Both the position numbers and the translations under genes were made by a program. A stretch of 64,000 nucleotides of DNA from Acanthacorydalis orientalis (taxonomy: Eukaryota; Arthropoda; Insecta; Megaloptera; Corydalidae), in the NCBI GenBank assembly GCA_034766995.1, contig CM068321.1, forward strand, positions 13,303,026-13,367,025. Direction: 5' to 3'. Of the stretch, positions 49,402 through 62,208 are shown piece after piece (position 1 is the first letter of the stretch; the number at the start of each line of letters is the position of its first letter). Below the pieces are notes generated by a model that was given only the letters and a program-made list of their open reading frames with translations, made no database searches and was not told the DNA's origin.

Positions 49402-51405
49402 AAGCGACAGAGAAGAACCCCCAAAAAATATTTATGTGAAATTCTAATCAATTTTGAAAAAAAGGACAAATATATTAATATAATATATTGAGTATAAAAA
49501 TACATGATTATTGTTCAAAAGAAATTTTAATGTATCTGAAATCTAAAAAGTAGCCAAATAATCACGATTTAAAATTTGTTTTTGTAAATGGGCAGTGCCC
49601 GTATTTGTTTTAATAAAAAAAGAAATAAATATGACAATGGTATCTTAAGTACATATAATCTGGAAATTAGTTAATCGTAATTGTAATTTTGTTATTGTTT
49701 TGTTCCATATCAATAAGTTTTCTATTGTTCATTCAACTCAGAGTTAATTTCCGAAAGCCTAAAGGAAAACAATTGAAGATTAACTATACCAAAAAATAGA
49801 ATATATAGTAGTTTGAAGAAAAACAATAACATGATTAGAATATAATAGTTATTACTATGATAGTGTTTTTCTAAATTACCGATCTGTTATTATGATGAGT
49901 TTAGTCTTTTTAAATCACGCAAGTTTCTAGCAAATACAATTATTCTCAGTAAGTGAGCAATCAACAGCTAACTCAAAGATACCTGAAGTAGTTTGTTCAA
50001 AGGTGTTTAAAAATGGCACACGTGTCGAAATGGGTTGTAGAAAATAAAAACAAACGTAATTAAAAAGGGCCAATAATACCAGGACGATATATTAACCGAA
50101 TTATAAACGCAAAAAAATATAACTTTAAATTTCAGATGTTGGTATTCATACTAGAATGTTATAGTTTCAGATTTAGTTGGATATTCAATCTACTTCAGTA
50201 CTTAAATTTAATTAATAAATCTAATTTATTGTTATTAATAATTCCATTTTGATAATATTAAAAATGAACTTATATTTTTAAATATTTTTGTTGAGAACTC
50301 GCCAAATCCCATGAGAAATCATTTCTTATAGATAGCATTTATGAGATTAAAAATAAATTTCTACTTTTTTAAAATGCAAATAATCTTTTATAAAGAAAGT
50401 ATACAGAAATAAACCATATATTAAAGATGTAGTTGTGTAATTATTATCTTCAAATATGCATGCATTTATGGATAGAGTGATTTTATTTTGTTAATAAAAA
50501 AATTAACTATGAAAAATTACAATAGCTTAAATTTTACTAAAAATAATATTCATGCAGCATCCTTATTAAAATATTACGTTTGATGTCCCTTCTGTTAAAT
50601 AATACAATACATTGTTAAGTTACTGCAAAGAAAAATATAAAATGACAACCTTAACTATATTTAATTTGATTCTCAAACATATTCAAAGTATGACGAATCT
50701 TAAATAGTAAAAATGTAAGACAACTATCTAAATTAACAATACAAACGAAAATAAAACGAAACGTGGAATGGAATTCGAAAACCGTCGAATATCTATATAA
50801 ATATTTTTTTGTATTTAAGAAGAATACTTGTTTACCTGTATGTTAAAGAGCAGACTGTTCACTATTTATACATATTTAGCTACTGTTAAAATAATATTAC
50901 GCGTAGTTATGCCTGCTCATCGTATTTATGTATATCGTTAAAAATACATGCCTCACAATTCTTCGTCGCTGTCAAATGAATCCCCACAATTGACGTGAAG
51001 AAGAAGAGTGTTTGGACAAATAAAAAAGTGACATGTCCCCCTGGTGCTTTCATCGAACGTCACCTCCAACATGGTCGAACGAGTACGCCTCATATCGGTG
51101 TTGTGCATCGCTAGACTGTTTCGATCAACCCATTCACCATTGAATTTATCAATGTATTTGGGCGCGCGTATGCGTATATGTGCTTTTTACCAAATCGTTA
51201 CAAAAAATCGACTGTTCTTTTATTTAAAGTAGATGCAATGATGTAATCGTACATATCTGTGGACCATTCAGAGCCAATCATTGTTCCAATACAAGTGGCA
51301 CGACTATTAAGTTAAAATATTTGAACTCATGAACCTTAGATCAACAACACCTCTCATGAATCATTTGACTAAAATCGTCACTAATATTTAAAAATTCACA
51401 CAGGC

Positions 51406-51411
<6 letters not shown>

Positions 51412-51454
<43 letters not shown>
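51412..51454. repeat. (TA)n microsatellite
   Basis: About 21 TA units. Confidence 0.96.
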
Positions 51455-51460
<6 letters not shown>

Positions 51461-52038
51461 ACATTATGCGAAAGTACTTAATGTAACCGAATGTTTATTC
51501 AAAATTTAAAACAACTACTTCACAAATTCCGCACTTATTTTATCAACAACGAACGTGACTTTCAATTATTACTCATCAAGTATTGAGGCATCAATGCGTT
51601 TTGAAGGTGAATAGATATTTTAAAACTATATAATTTAAATTAATACATTAGAGTAGTTGTGTGCTATAGAGCAATAATTACTATTAGGACGCACGAATAC
51701 GATACATTATATCCTTTAATTATATATCGTTTTCTAATCAAAAATAAACAATTACAAAAGCCCGTTACTTAAAAACTATAAAAGCATCTATTTAACATTA
51801 AAACAGTATTAATTTTTAAGTTTGTTGAAGAAATACATACTCGTATATTAAAAAAAGTTTCTACGGCTTATATGAAACATTGATTATATTCATTTTCTTT
51901 TATTGTTGAAAGTAAGTACATTGAGTTAAGCATATTCTTAGTATTCTGAACGAGAACTCAATTTTCTTAAAAAATATTCTCTACATTCCAAAACATTCAT
52001 TTTAAATCTCACTTTTGGATTCATATTGGTATATGAAG

Positions 52039-52043
<5 letters not shown>

Positions 52044-52084
<41 letters not shown>

Positions 52085-52263
52085 TTTGGACTGAATATTA
52101 ATTTTTTCATGTTTTTCAAAAATATTAACATTATCTAATATAAAAAATAAATAGTTTTAATATTAAGATCACACTGTTTAGAAACATATTTATTATTTTA
52201 CTTATTAATTAAAATTATCAAATTAAGAAACTTAATATCACTTTTTAGTTGTACATACATATC

Positions 52264-52298
<35 letters not shown>

Positions 52299-52541
52299 CT
52301 ACATATATATATATATATATATATAAATTTATATATATATATATATATATATATATGTTTTCGGATTGAATATTAATTTTTTCATGTTTTTCAAAAATAA
52401 TAACATTATTTAATACAAAAAAATAAATAGTTTTAATATTAAGATCACACAGTTTAGAAACATATTTATTATTTTACTTATTAATTAAAATTATCAAATT
52501 AAGTTGTATATACATATCTATATATATATATATATATATAT
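52044..52541 (+). repeat. Tandem duplication of a ~200-bp unit separated by (TA)n
   Basis: Unit 1 (52081-52262) and unit 2 (52356-52515) share nearly all bases, from a TGTTTT..GGA/TTGAATATTAA start through AGTTTTAATATTAAGATCAC and TTATTAATTAAAATTATCAA. Unit 2 lacks about 21 bases present in unit 1 (AACTTAATATCACTTTTTAG). (TA)n tracts lie before, between and after the units, so unequal exchange or replication slippage between TA tracts is the simple explanation. Confidence 0.92.
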
Positions 52542-52544
52542 GAA

Positions 52545-54345
52545 GGTAATGTGTCTCCAAGAAAATATTTATATTATTAATTTTTACTTCTCTTATTAAA
52601 TTAAATAATTTTAAATAAAAGACATTGCAGTCTGAATTTAATATTAATATTCATTAGATGTTATAAAAGTTATGTTTAAATTACGTGGTATAAAAATGTA
52701 TCCTACGTAGTGGTTCAAAATGAAAATAAAAAAAATATTTTGTTTCAATAAAAACTTGTTCTTTACAGACAACCTAAAAGATCTTTTAACTTTATCTTAA
52801 GAAAATAATTAATTTGATTTACTAACTGAAAAAATTATTGAAATATAATTCAAAAATGATTTTTAGTTTTACTATAAGAAATTACTAAACATTTGAATTT
52901 TTTATTCAAATAATTGTTAATGTAGTGCTTGCAGAATATATTTAATAAAAGTTTTTTAATTGTCTAAACACATTTTCAATGATCAAAAAAATGTATATTG
53001 TTTGTTTTGTACGCCAGATAGTCTAAATTTTTATTTGTTTCTAAATTAGATCAGTTATAATTTTTTTTAAATTTTTTGGTTTTAGAATTAAAAATATATC
53101 TATAAAAATCATCATTACTTTCAAATTAATCATACCGAACCTTTATAATTAAAAATTGTAAATATACAGATTGATACTATTTAAAAAAGATAAAGGAATA
53201 ACAGAATGTTTTGTTAGTGAAAAGTATGGAATTTATAAACATTTTATTACAATTCAATGTTTTCTAAACAGTCCCTTAAAGACCCTACTTTAGAAAAGTG
53301 CTCAATTATCTGAAATATATTGGGTATAAAATTGTATAAATAATACATAATCAGAAAAAATATGTAAGTAGTACTTAAAAAATATGAGTACTACTTACAA
53401 GCATGTTATTTTGATAGTTTTAATAACAGAGTTGCAAATTCAGTTGTTAATTCCAAAATCAATATTAATAATGTGAAATTATTTCTAAGCTTCAACCATC
53501 TATGCCTAAGTAACTATTACAAATTGAACCCTTATCATAACATACTTTTATTTTAACGTTTTTCATCTTTGGGTAGATTCTGAAGACTCACCTACATTTA
53601 CCAGAGTCTTCAACTACTACTTGAACATACGTACTGAAACTAGTAATATAGGGAACATACAATTGATCCAAAACGATGACAACCATTCGACAACGTATCA
53701 AAAGGATCACAGGCATAAAAATATGCAATTATAATTGTATAATTTATTAATTAACTATTAATTGTTTAACTAAAAATTATGGTCACTGATACAAATCGAA
53801 ATAAAAAAAATTAGAAATATTTAATTAATTATAATCATTAATTATTTAAATAATTAATTCGTAATACAAGGAATTACAATTATTTCTAAAACCAGCTAAT
53901 TATTACTAATCGATAATTATTAACAATTATGTTATTGACTTACAAATACCTGCGTTATTGGCACCTGCCTTACTAAAAATGTAGTTACTAATTAAGTCAG
54001 GGTTTTGCATGGATTTTTCTACCCTTATGACAAATTAATTTGTTAACAGAATGGTTCTTTTAAAACAATCGTGACACATTAGAAATTTCTAGAAATTGGA
54101 AGCCATACTGATTAAATTTAAAAATAAATTTTTACTGTTAAATTATTTTTCATAAAGGCAGAGTAAAAATAAATTAATATTGACATTATATTTGATAAGA
54201 AATATGATAATTAGAATCATTAGATAAAAATAATACAATAAAGATGTAAACGAATATTTACTTCTTGTGTATAAATGAATAAATATGGAAAAAATGAAAT
54301 AAAATTTCATCACTAAACTGTACAAACAAATTTTGTTATTTATCT
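52545..54345. other. AT-rich gene-free tract
   Basis: Nothing was recognised apart from short A/T-rich open frames such as 54143-54349 (minus), which is hydrophobic and unmatched. Confidence 0.55.
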
Positions 54346-54354
54346 TCACATACT

Positions 54355-54790
54355 ACAATATCAACAGAACGACCCTTCACACGGTTCACAACGCCTGAAA
54401 TGTATTCGGTGTTAAATTCAACAGGTGAATGTGTTTAACTGCTCTGTCAGATCAATGGACGTCGGGCGACGATGCGACAGACACGCATACAAGCTCTGAA
54501 ACCCATATACATGTTGACCGACACACAAACACACACATATACACAGATATTTTACCAAACCGTACACAAGAGAATATTGACAAAATAGACGTGTGCTCGC
54601 AACAGGCCAAGATCATTCGGTTCAAAGGATTCTATCGTAACGATTAGTTGATTACTATGCCAAGAAGTATTCTGATATCCCGTCACAATTAAAACGCTAT
54701 ATTGATGGTCGGGTCGATATCTAACTGACTAAGACGCTGTCATGTGTCAACGGCGATGATAGGTCTACATTCTCGATTGATTATTAAATA
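54355..54790. other. GC-richer island of unknown nature
   Basis: About 430 bases visibly richer in G+C than the flanks. On the plus strand a complete ATG-to-stop frame of 72 codons (54429-54647) has a His/Thr-rich middle, partly from CA-type repeat sequence, and a less repetitive end (PNRTQENIDKIDVCSQQAKI). I recognise no family. It may be a conserved non-coding block, an old mobile element or part of an exon. Nothing in it decides between these. Confidence 0.35.
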
Positions 54791-55132
54791 TAACTGAATA
54801 TTTTACAACGCCGAAAACAGTTTTAATAAATAAAGAGAATGTAAAACTCTTACAATGGAATAGAAATATTTATTTTTAAAATTGTTTTTTTTTCCTATAA
54901 CCAATAGAAATAACTGAACTCTTTCATGATAGAAAAGATAATTCGTGGTATTATAAAGTTATACGTTATTTTTTAAAATAAAATTTAGGCAAAATGTAAA
55001 TAATTTAAAACTATCCTTAAAAAATGTTTCACAAACTTTTATAAATAATAATTACAATTCAAACTTGAAACTTTTAAATATTTTTTTATAACAATGAAGT
55101 ATAAAAATGATTAAGGTTTCATACATCACAGT

Positions 55133-55420
55133 TAAGAGGTTGGTAGTAAATAATTGCAGTTCATCGCATTCAAATTAATGTACATTTTTTAATTTAAATG
55201 GTTTTAAGTAGTCCAGAACTGTTGGATGACAAACGATTAACTTTTGTGCAAGCTCTCGAATTGTTATGCGTGGTTCTGATTCAACTAAGCCTTCAGTTAG
55301 TTTATTAGCAGTTTCTGTTGCTGTGCCACTCGTTTTGAACTCATACAAAAATTGCTCTTGTTTGCTTCTTTTCAATCTTTAATTCAATAACTCAATTTGA
55401 AGAAAAATTAATAGAACTAC
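55133..55420 (-). mobile_element. Internally deleted mariner (MITE), copy C, truncated
   Basis: The terminus GAGGTTGGTAGTAAATAATT at 55137 matches the family. The minus strand has a 66-codon open frame (55375-55175): KRSKQEQFLYEFKTSG at the N-terminus, then LVESEPRITIRELAQKL and HPTVLDYLKPFKLK. These are the helix-turn-helix parts of a mariner transposase, after which the same deletion junction as copies A and B leads into the terminus. About 35 codons are also missing between TANKL and LVESEP. The distal terminal repeat, expected beyond 55420, is not present. This is the cleanest reading frame of the three copies. Confidence 0.78.
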
Positions 55421-56053
55421 ATTATTAATTTTTTCGATTTTTTCGATAATGAAAAAGCGGAATAGATGTAGAATTTGCAAGAGCCAGATCGTATTATAGA
55501 TATATGTAAAAAGCACAATGTTTTTCTCTACCTGAAGTGTTTTAACAACTATCACGACATTTGATTCGGATTTTAATAAAATAAATGAATTTAAAACTTA
55601 AAACAGACTAGTTTTTACTCATTTCTGAATTATTTTTTTGATAATGCTAACATTAGTCGCCGCTGGTGCGTATAAAAAACATATCGCTGTGTAAAAAAAA
55701 TAATTTTTTTTCTCTCTAACGCCAAATTAATTAGAAGGAGCCTAGTATCAAACAATGATAATACATGTAAACAATATTAAGGGTTTTCGAAAATTCCTAC
55801 GATTTTGAGTAGTGGCGTTTAATGGGTTAATTCATAATGCTATCAAACAAAAGAAGTTTCACTTCGAACTTTGCAGATTCTGTGAACTACCACACGAATT
55901 TTTTTTCTCTTAGTTTATAGAATTTTTCATTGAATCTAGAAATTTCTACTGATTTCCATGCCATCCAGCACCTGACTTTTTTTTGAAATAATTATTCCAC
56001 TAGCAACCTCCTTTAGTATACCACTATTTACTAGTATTCTTATTTTATTTATT

Positions 56054-56057
<4 letters not shown>

Positions 56058-56096
<39 letters not shown>

Positions 56097-56150
56097 TATA
56101 TTCACATATATATATATATATATTATTTACATATATATAAAATTTGTGTT
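56058..56150. repeat. Interrupted (TA)n microsatellite
   Basis: TA units interrupted by AATAATATATTCAC and TTATTTAC. Confidence 0.94.
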
Positions 56151-56889
56151 TCAATTTTGTCGAGAATTAAAATATGAAGAATTATGAAATGGGAACAATT
56201 TTTGACATTGGCCGTTTATACAAAACGGATGTTATTAATAATAGCTGTAGAAAAACGTTGTAATTAAAAAAAAAATCAAACTAGTTTCGTACGTGTATTT
56301 TTAAATAAATAATTATGAATTATGTTCCAAAAAATGTCCACTGCTATACACTGATCACTTACATGTAAACTGCCTTTTGAAAAACTAACACAATCGAACG
56401 ATATGTAATATAAAAAGGTACTTGTCGAATATTTAAACGACATATACAGTGATTAATAAGAATATGAAAAAAAACCTTCACGTTGAATGAATGAAATCGT
56501 GGTCGGGTCTGTTATGTTAAGAATATTTTTAGACATGTCATAGCTAATATACGTTAGCAAAACGAATATATTTTACGATTCATTAAGCGCGAAATTGAAA
56601 TTGTGCATGTCATCGTAATGATCGAAAAATAAAACGGCGTGTATTTCGTGGTGCTCATCAGTTAATTGAATATAAAAATTTCGTTTCATGACAGCGACAT
56701 CTTAATTTCGTGTTTTATATGTTTTTGAATATATTAAATGCACGTAAATGGTTTACGAAAAAGGTTGACGATTATTTGCTTTTATTGTTTCTTTTTAACG
56801 TTTCTTTATAAAGTAACTTGATTTTTTTTTCACTGTCATGTTTTATTTACATACACGTTGTGCTTAAAATGTATGCACATTTATATACA

Positions 56890-56940
56890 AACACACACAC
56901 ACATATATATATATATTTATATATATATATATACATATAT
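56890..56940. repeat. (CA)n(TA)n microsatellite
   Basis: About six AC units then TA units with one T insertion. Confidence 0.94.
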
Positions 56941-57205
56941 TAGTACTTATATGGCATTCATAAATTCTGCGTAAAATGACATTGATGGCTATTTAATCTA
57001 TCTCTGGTGGTCATATTTTTCAGTTTTGTTTGTGGTAAGAAATATTTTATTTTAAATTATATTTTCTGAATTATTCTCCTTGAAAACGATCTGTAAATAA
57101 ATGTAATGCTCAAAAATCAATTCAAAAATAGGTGATATTATTTAATTTTTTGAATACAATAATGATTTGATTAAATATGAATTTATGACAAAATAAATGA
57201 CACTC

Positions 57206-57815
57206 TTACTAAATTCACATTCATAAATTTTAATCTCACAAACCACAAAATATATTCTGATCAAAAATGTTCAATAAATAATTATTGTTCAATATTTCAA
57301 TGTTCAATAAATAATTATTAATCAGAAAAAATCTTTGTTATTTATGGGAATAAAGTTAGAACGGAGAATAACTGATTTGTGAAAGTAAGTCTATCTTTAA
57401 TTATAAATGATTATTAACCATTTATGATCTTGCTTATGCGTATTTCAATGGCGATCCAATCATACTCAGAGCGTCAGGGTACATAAAAGTTTCTTCAGCT
57501 CGTAAATATCTCCATACAAACGCTCAGCTTTACATCGAGCTTGTTTAATGGATGTAATGAAAAAATGTAGACCTGCATAAAACAATATTGTTTACTGCTT
57601 AATTGGTGCTTAAAGTTACTTTTTAAATTAGATAAAAGAAAATTGTTTTTATGTACCTTAGCGGTCTGAGGATAATGACATCGCCGTAAAAATGCATATA
57701 ATCAATCAAATATTATCAATAATTATTTATTGAACGTTTCTGATTTAAATATAAACTGTAGTTTACGGACTGAAAAAAATTAATTTATGTAATATGAATT
57801 GAGTTTTCTGAATTT
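57206..57815. mobile_element. FB1 composite copy 8 (longest)
   Basis: The left arm begins AATTCACATTCATAAATTTT, then TCTCACAAACCACAAAAT and TTCTGATCAAAAATGTTCAA. By 57390 a right-type end appears (ATCAGAAAAAATC, then CTGATTTGTGAAAGTAAG), closing a small palindrome at 57206-57390. A second, larger palindrome follows. Its left arm has ATGCGTATTTCAATGGCGAT and CTCAGAGCGTCAGGGTACAT. A unique centre of about 130 bases comes next (ATCTCCATACAAACGCTCAG, etc.). The right arm returns as ATGTACCTTAGCGGTCTGAG, GACATCGCCGTAAAAATGCA and AATAATTATTTATTGAACGT. The unique centre carries no open frame. This copy gives the best view of the full arm. Confidence 0.75.
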
Positions 57816-57954
57816 TAACTAAAATTAAGAATCACATCATAGGTTGATAAATTATTCTTTATTTTTCAGTGTTATTTCTAATTTGGAGTAAGATTCTGCT
57901 CATGTTGAAAGGTATAAGTTAATAGATTATCTTTTACATTAGTATAAACAGGCA

Positions 57955-58668
57955 AATTTTATACAGAATATGAGAAATGGGGATTATATGTAAGTCTGAA
58001 AAAGACAGAGTTTTTGGTCGTGAATAGCAAAAAAAAAATTTGAAGTACTTATAAATAATGACTCAACAATCGAACAAGTTGAAGAATTTAAATATCTAGG
58101 GGCGGTAGTAGATAGAAACGGAATAGGTGATAGAAATCAAACACCGATTGTAAGAAGCAAAGAAAATAATTGGCTGCCTAAACTCGCTATGGTGGGACCG
58201 AAACATTTTTAAAAAAACGAAAAAACGGACAAGACGAGTTATGGTAGAGTCCAACTTCTGTTACGGAAGTGAGATCAGGACAATAAATGCTGAGACAAAG
58301 CGAAGGTTGAATGCAGTAGAAATGGACTACCACCGACGAAGTGTAAGAGTCCCCAGGCTTCAACACATAACAAATGAAGAAATCAGACGTCGAATGAATG
58401 CTGGAGAGACAGTTGCCGATAGGATAGAACTTCGAAGTTTAAGATGGTTTGGGGATTTGATGCGAAATCAAAAAGAGCGATGGCCACAGCGGATATTCAA
58501 ATGGGTCCCGCCAGGAAAAAAGAAACGTGGACGACCTCGGATTTCCTGGAACGAAGGGATAAGGCCATAATAAAGGCCATGGAGAAGAGACAGCTAAACT
58601 AGAAAATGACTCAGGACCGAGAATCTTGGAAAAGGGGATTGGGCAAGCGGCATCTAGCCGTATTTTGA
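57955..58668 (+). pseudogene. Non-LTR retrotransposon RT C-terminal remnant (RTE-like)
   Basis: The 3' part of a LINE open frame. It starts with YEKWGLYVSLKKTEFLVVNS (post-catalytic RT region), then VEEFKYLGAVVDRNG (the conserved FKYLG block). After a frame change and one stop come IIGCLNSLWWDRN and YGSEI. A clean 109-codon frame at 58241-58570 follows, with AETKRRLNAVEMDYHRRSVR, ITNEEIRRRMNA, RSLRWFGDLMR and GKKKRGRPRISW. The last blocks (GxKKRGRPxxSW, then a basic tail) are typical of these proteins' C-terminus, which ends at TGA 58666-58668. No catalytic domain is present. A stop near 58570 and several frameshifts make it a pseudogene. It could come from the same family as 5790-6735, but that copy has a different, non-overlapping part. 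Confidence 0.86.
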
Positions 58669-58718
58669 TAAAATCATATATTATGTTTCATAAATTTTAA
58701 TATTGTAATATCAAGCTG

Positions 58719-58751
<33 letters not shown>

Positions 58752-59367
58752 AAAAGGCCAATTCCTCATCACTGAATTAACAATTCAACGTATAGTGTCT
58801 TCTCTTTTAAAAAGGTCTCTGTGGAACAAACTGTAATATCTTCTTTTACTCATTATATTATTTACTTGTAATAACATTAAATACCACCTAGATGTTTTCT
58901 TTTCCTATATAAATTTAAAATTAAGGTCGTAACTTATGGCTAGAATTTTTGATAAAACTTTATTCTATTGGTCATTCAACAAATGCATACTTTCCTAAAT
59001 CAAGACATTGTCTTTTTATCTTCCCTTGTTAATTACAGAGCAATATTAGAAATGCCATAAAAAAATTTCAAGTCTCGACTACACTCATCTCTATTAATAC
59101 TAAAATTACACATAGAAGCAGAACCGTCAACTTTGTATTTAATAAATGTTGTATTTATAAAGAATTGGACAGTAATCTTTTATCTGTTCTAAAAAATTAC
59201 GGTTTAACACCGATTAGGCAAACAACAAGGATATGAGGACCAAATTTGTTCGTTATATCCAAATGAGCTCATAATAAAGATAAACATTCATATAGAATTT
59301 TATTCGAATTAAAATCTATATGAACATTTGTCCACTACATTCGTAAACTGGTTATATTCATACTTGG

Positions 59368-59370
<3 letters not shown>

Positions 59371-59422
<52 letters not shown>

Positions 59423-59430
59423 AGTATATG
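59371..59430. repeat. (TA)n microsatellite
   Basis: About 22 TA units with a GTATG tail. Confidence 0.95.
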
Positions 59431-60536
59431 TATAGCGCTGTGTGTATATATAAGAAGAATATGTTATTTATTTATGCTTTGAAATGTTTTTAATCAAGTG
59501 TTAAATTCAAAAATCAAACTTTCGTAAAGATTGTTAATGCTAATAAAATAATTGAACATGTTCTTTTCAATTCAAAATTGTTTGATTACAAATGTCATTT
59601 CATTTAGATAAAAATCATTGTAATCATCTTAACCTACGTAACCTGCAATAAGTTTCTTTTTACTTGTTTATAAGAATTTAACTAATCGATGTCAATAAGA
59701 GAACATATAAAACAAAATAAGAAAATAATAAAATGTAAATATCGACACATGTAAATTCACTAATGTTAATATTGACACATTTTTATCATGGTTGTCCTAT
59801 TAAATAAAGAAATATATTTAAGTAAATGTCTTAAAACATTCATTGCCATTTTAAATCATTTAGGGTTATCGTTAAATCTCAGATAACAAATTTACAAAAC
59901 ATGTATTTATAAATCAGATAAATGCGTAAATAGTCAATACCGGCAATATATCAATAAGATAAGTAACACGTCTAACATTTTTGTCGGAATTTGTATAAAA
60001 AAACGATTAAAATTTATTTGTTTTCAAATTTTTACTTAAGTAATTTAACTTGTTTTTATTATTGAAAAACAATAAATATCAATAATCATTTGTTCAAATC
60101 GTAGTCAAATGAATTAATTTATATAAAAGTAAATATATCTTGTATTTGAATTGAATATTTATTATGTTAGAAGAAAATAAAATGCATACTATTTAGATAT
60201 GTTGAAATGTTTTCCTTCAATCTAACTTAATGTCAAATTTAATGATCGAGCAAATCTAATATACATTTTTCACATATTTAATTTTAACTAAAACAGCATG
60301 AGGAATGCTTAGAATTTTCAGTTGATATTTTAGTGAATGCTTTATTAGAATTATATATTCTTCTTAGAAATTAAATTATGTGCATATTTTTCTCTTATAT
60401 ACAAATTGTTCGATTATCTGAAATGTCTTTATAAAACTAAATTATTTTATGTATCTTTTACAATGATAAGAAAGCTATTATAGAATTTAGTTTACTGGTA
60501 TGAGAAAATAAATTATTTATAATGGTTTTAAATCTC

Positions 60537-60593
60537 TCTTTCTCTCTCTCTCTCTCTCTTTCTATATATATATGTATATATATATATATATAT
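60537..60593. repeat. (TC)n(TA)n compound microsatellite
   Basis: About 12 TC units pass into TA units broken once by G. Confidence 0.95.
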
Positions 60594-60731
60594 ACACATA
60601 CTACGTACATATATATTTTTATATATAGTGGCTCTGGAAATATATTTCATAAATTATTGGAAATATATTTCATAATATATATATATTAATCACCCTCTGT
60701 CAATCTACTGCTGGATAAAAGGCTCTTTAGT

Positions 60732-60765
<34 letters not shown>

Positions 60766-61091
60766 TAAATTCTAAATTTTACATTTATTGAGAGATAAAG
60801 ATGTTACAGTGTTTCGTGTTTTATAAAGAATTTTTACATAGTGTTTTTAAAAAAATATGTCAAGAAATATAAATGAAGAAATGCTACCGATCTATTGAGT
60901 AAACACATCTATGAAAGAATAATTAGGAATTTATTTTTTTGGATATGATTTCAATAAGGTAAAGTTATAAGCAATCATTGAAAATAAATTAATACCACAA
61001 TGACATTCTTGGTTTTCTTTATCAAATTCTTTTATGAAATTTTATAGCTTTATAAAGAAAATACATAAATGTCATTCAATAAAATTTATTT

Positions 61092-61092
61092 G

Positions 61093-61125
<33 letters not shown>

Positions 61126-61137
61126 ATATATATATAC

Positions 61138-61191
<54 letters not shown>
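61092..61191. repeat. Interrupted (TA)n microsatellite
   Basis: About 50 units with scattered C interruptions. The plus-strand frame 61034-61276 across it is a Tyr-Ile run. Confidence 0.96.
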
Positions 61192-61192
<1 letters not shown>

Positions 61193-61299
61193 CGTGAAAA
61201 GAGTAATCAACCAAAAATTGAAAAAAGGCAAAAACTAACGATCAACTTGGGAGGCCATTTTATTTTATTATTCTAAAAACATATTAAAATACGATTGAC

Positions 61300-61770
61300 A
61301 TAAAAACATTTAGTTGCTCGGCCGACGATACAAATTGTGACTATAACTTTATTGAAATCCGACACCACGTTGAGGGTAGGTCCAGTGTACAAGAGATTTA
61401 TTTTATATTGTGTACATTGTGGGCGAAGTGATGCAAGATCCTAAAATGTATACTCGCTCTGACGAATACCACCATAGGCATTTTCTATTGTTCAACGGCA
61501 CACTTCGATCTTCCGGCCACGTCGTTTGTTATTTTCGTTTCTTTCTTTTTTTCTCACTTCTTCTTCTTCTTTTTCATGTGGATATATATATGTATACAAG
61601 TATTTTGTTTTAATCGCATCTGTGTACTATAACAGAGGCTGTCTTTTTGGGATGCTACTGTGGAAGCTAAAGAAGTCTTCACATTTGCCATTGGCATTAT
61701 AGGTGGGCGACACCTAAAGTGATTCGGCGTTATTGATTTAGGCGAAGATAATGCAGTTGAGTGATAGGTA
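61300..61770. other. GC-richer island of unknown nature
   Basis: A block with more G+C than its flanks, containing GGCCGACG, TTCCGGCCACGTCG and a (CTT)n pyrimidine run at 61535-61575. A 67-codon plus-strand frame (61410-61613) is unmatched. A conserved non-coding block or an exon relic is possible; nothing supports either strongly. Confidence 0.3.
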
Positions 61771-61889
61771 ATTTGAATATAAAAAAATATTACAATACGG
61801 TTCAGCTATTATACACTCTTTCTTAGAATTTGAAGTGTTAAAAAAATATTAACATTTTTATTGTATTTATAACGGAGCATATCAAGACT

Positions 61890-61915
61890 TTCTCTCCCTC
61901 TCTTTCTATCTCTCT

Positions 61916-61976
<61 letters not shown>
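61890..61976. repeat. (TC)-rich then (TA)n microsatellite
   Basis: An imperfect CTCTCT tract precedes about 29 TA units, again in TC-then-TA order. Confidence 0.95.
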
Positions 61977-61979
<3 letters not shown>

Positions 61980-62146
61980 AGATTCCATTTGGGGTTCCGC
62001 ATAAAAGTATTAAAAAAAATCGCAAAAAATTTAAAAAAATAATGCAATTTTTATGTTAGTTCAATTCAATACTAAAATACAACAGAACTTAAATACTAAA
62101 TACAAAATAACATGATTTTTTAATTTTTGTGGAAGCCTAAATTGAA

Positions 62147-62208
62147 TTATATATATATATATATATATAGTAATTTATATAAGTATAATTTTATATATAT
62201 ATATATAT
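62147..62208. repeat. (TA)n tracts directly left of the NUMT
   Basis: Two TA runs separated by about 25 bases; the second abuts the mitochondrial-like sequence. Confidence 0.93.

Larger units (their letters stand above)
55425..57190. other. AT-rich gene-free tract
   Basis: No gene was recognised. (TA)n arrays lie at 56058-56150 and 56890-56940. A slightly GC-richer patch at 56500-56700 has no useful frame. Confidence 0.5.
58670..61290. other. AT-rich gene-free tract
   Basis: Near 59100-59220 a plus-strand stretch reads NLLSVLKNYGLTPIRQTTRI before a stop. That weakly recalls the endonuclease region of LINEs ('L..YxLxPxxxxPTRI'), so a second decayed LINE is possible. Microsatellites lie at 58722-58749, 59371-59430, 60537-60593, 60733-60761 and 61092-61191. 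A 17-base direct duplication (GGAAATATATTTCATAA) occurs at 60637-60676. Confidence 0.45.
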
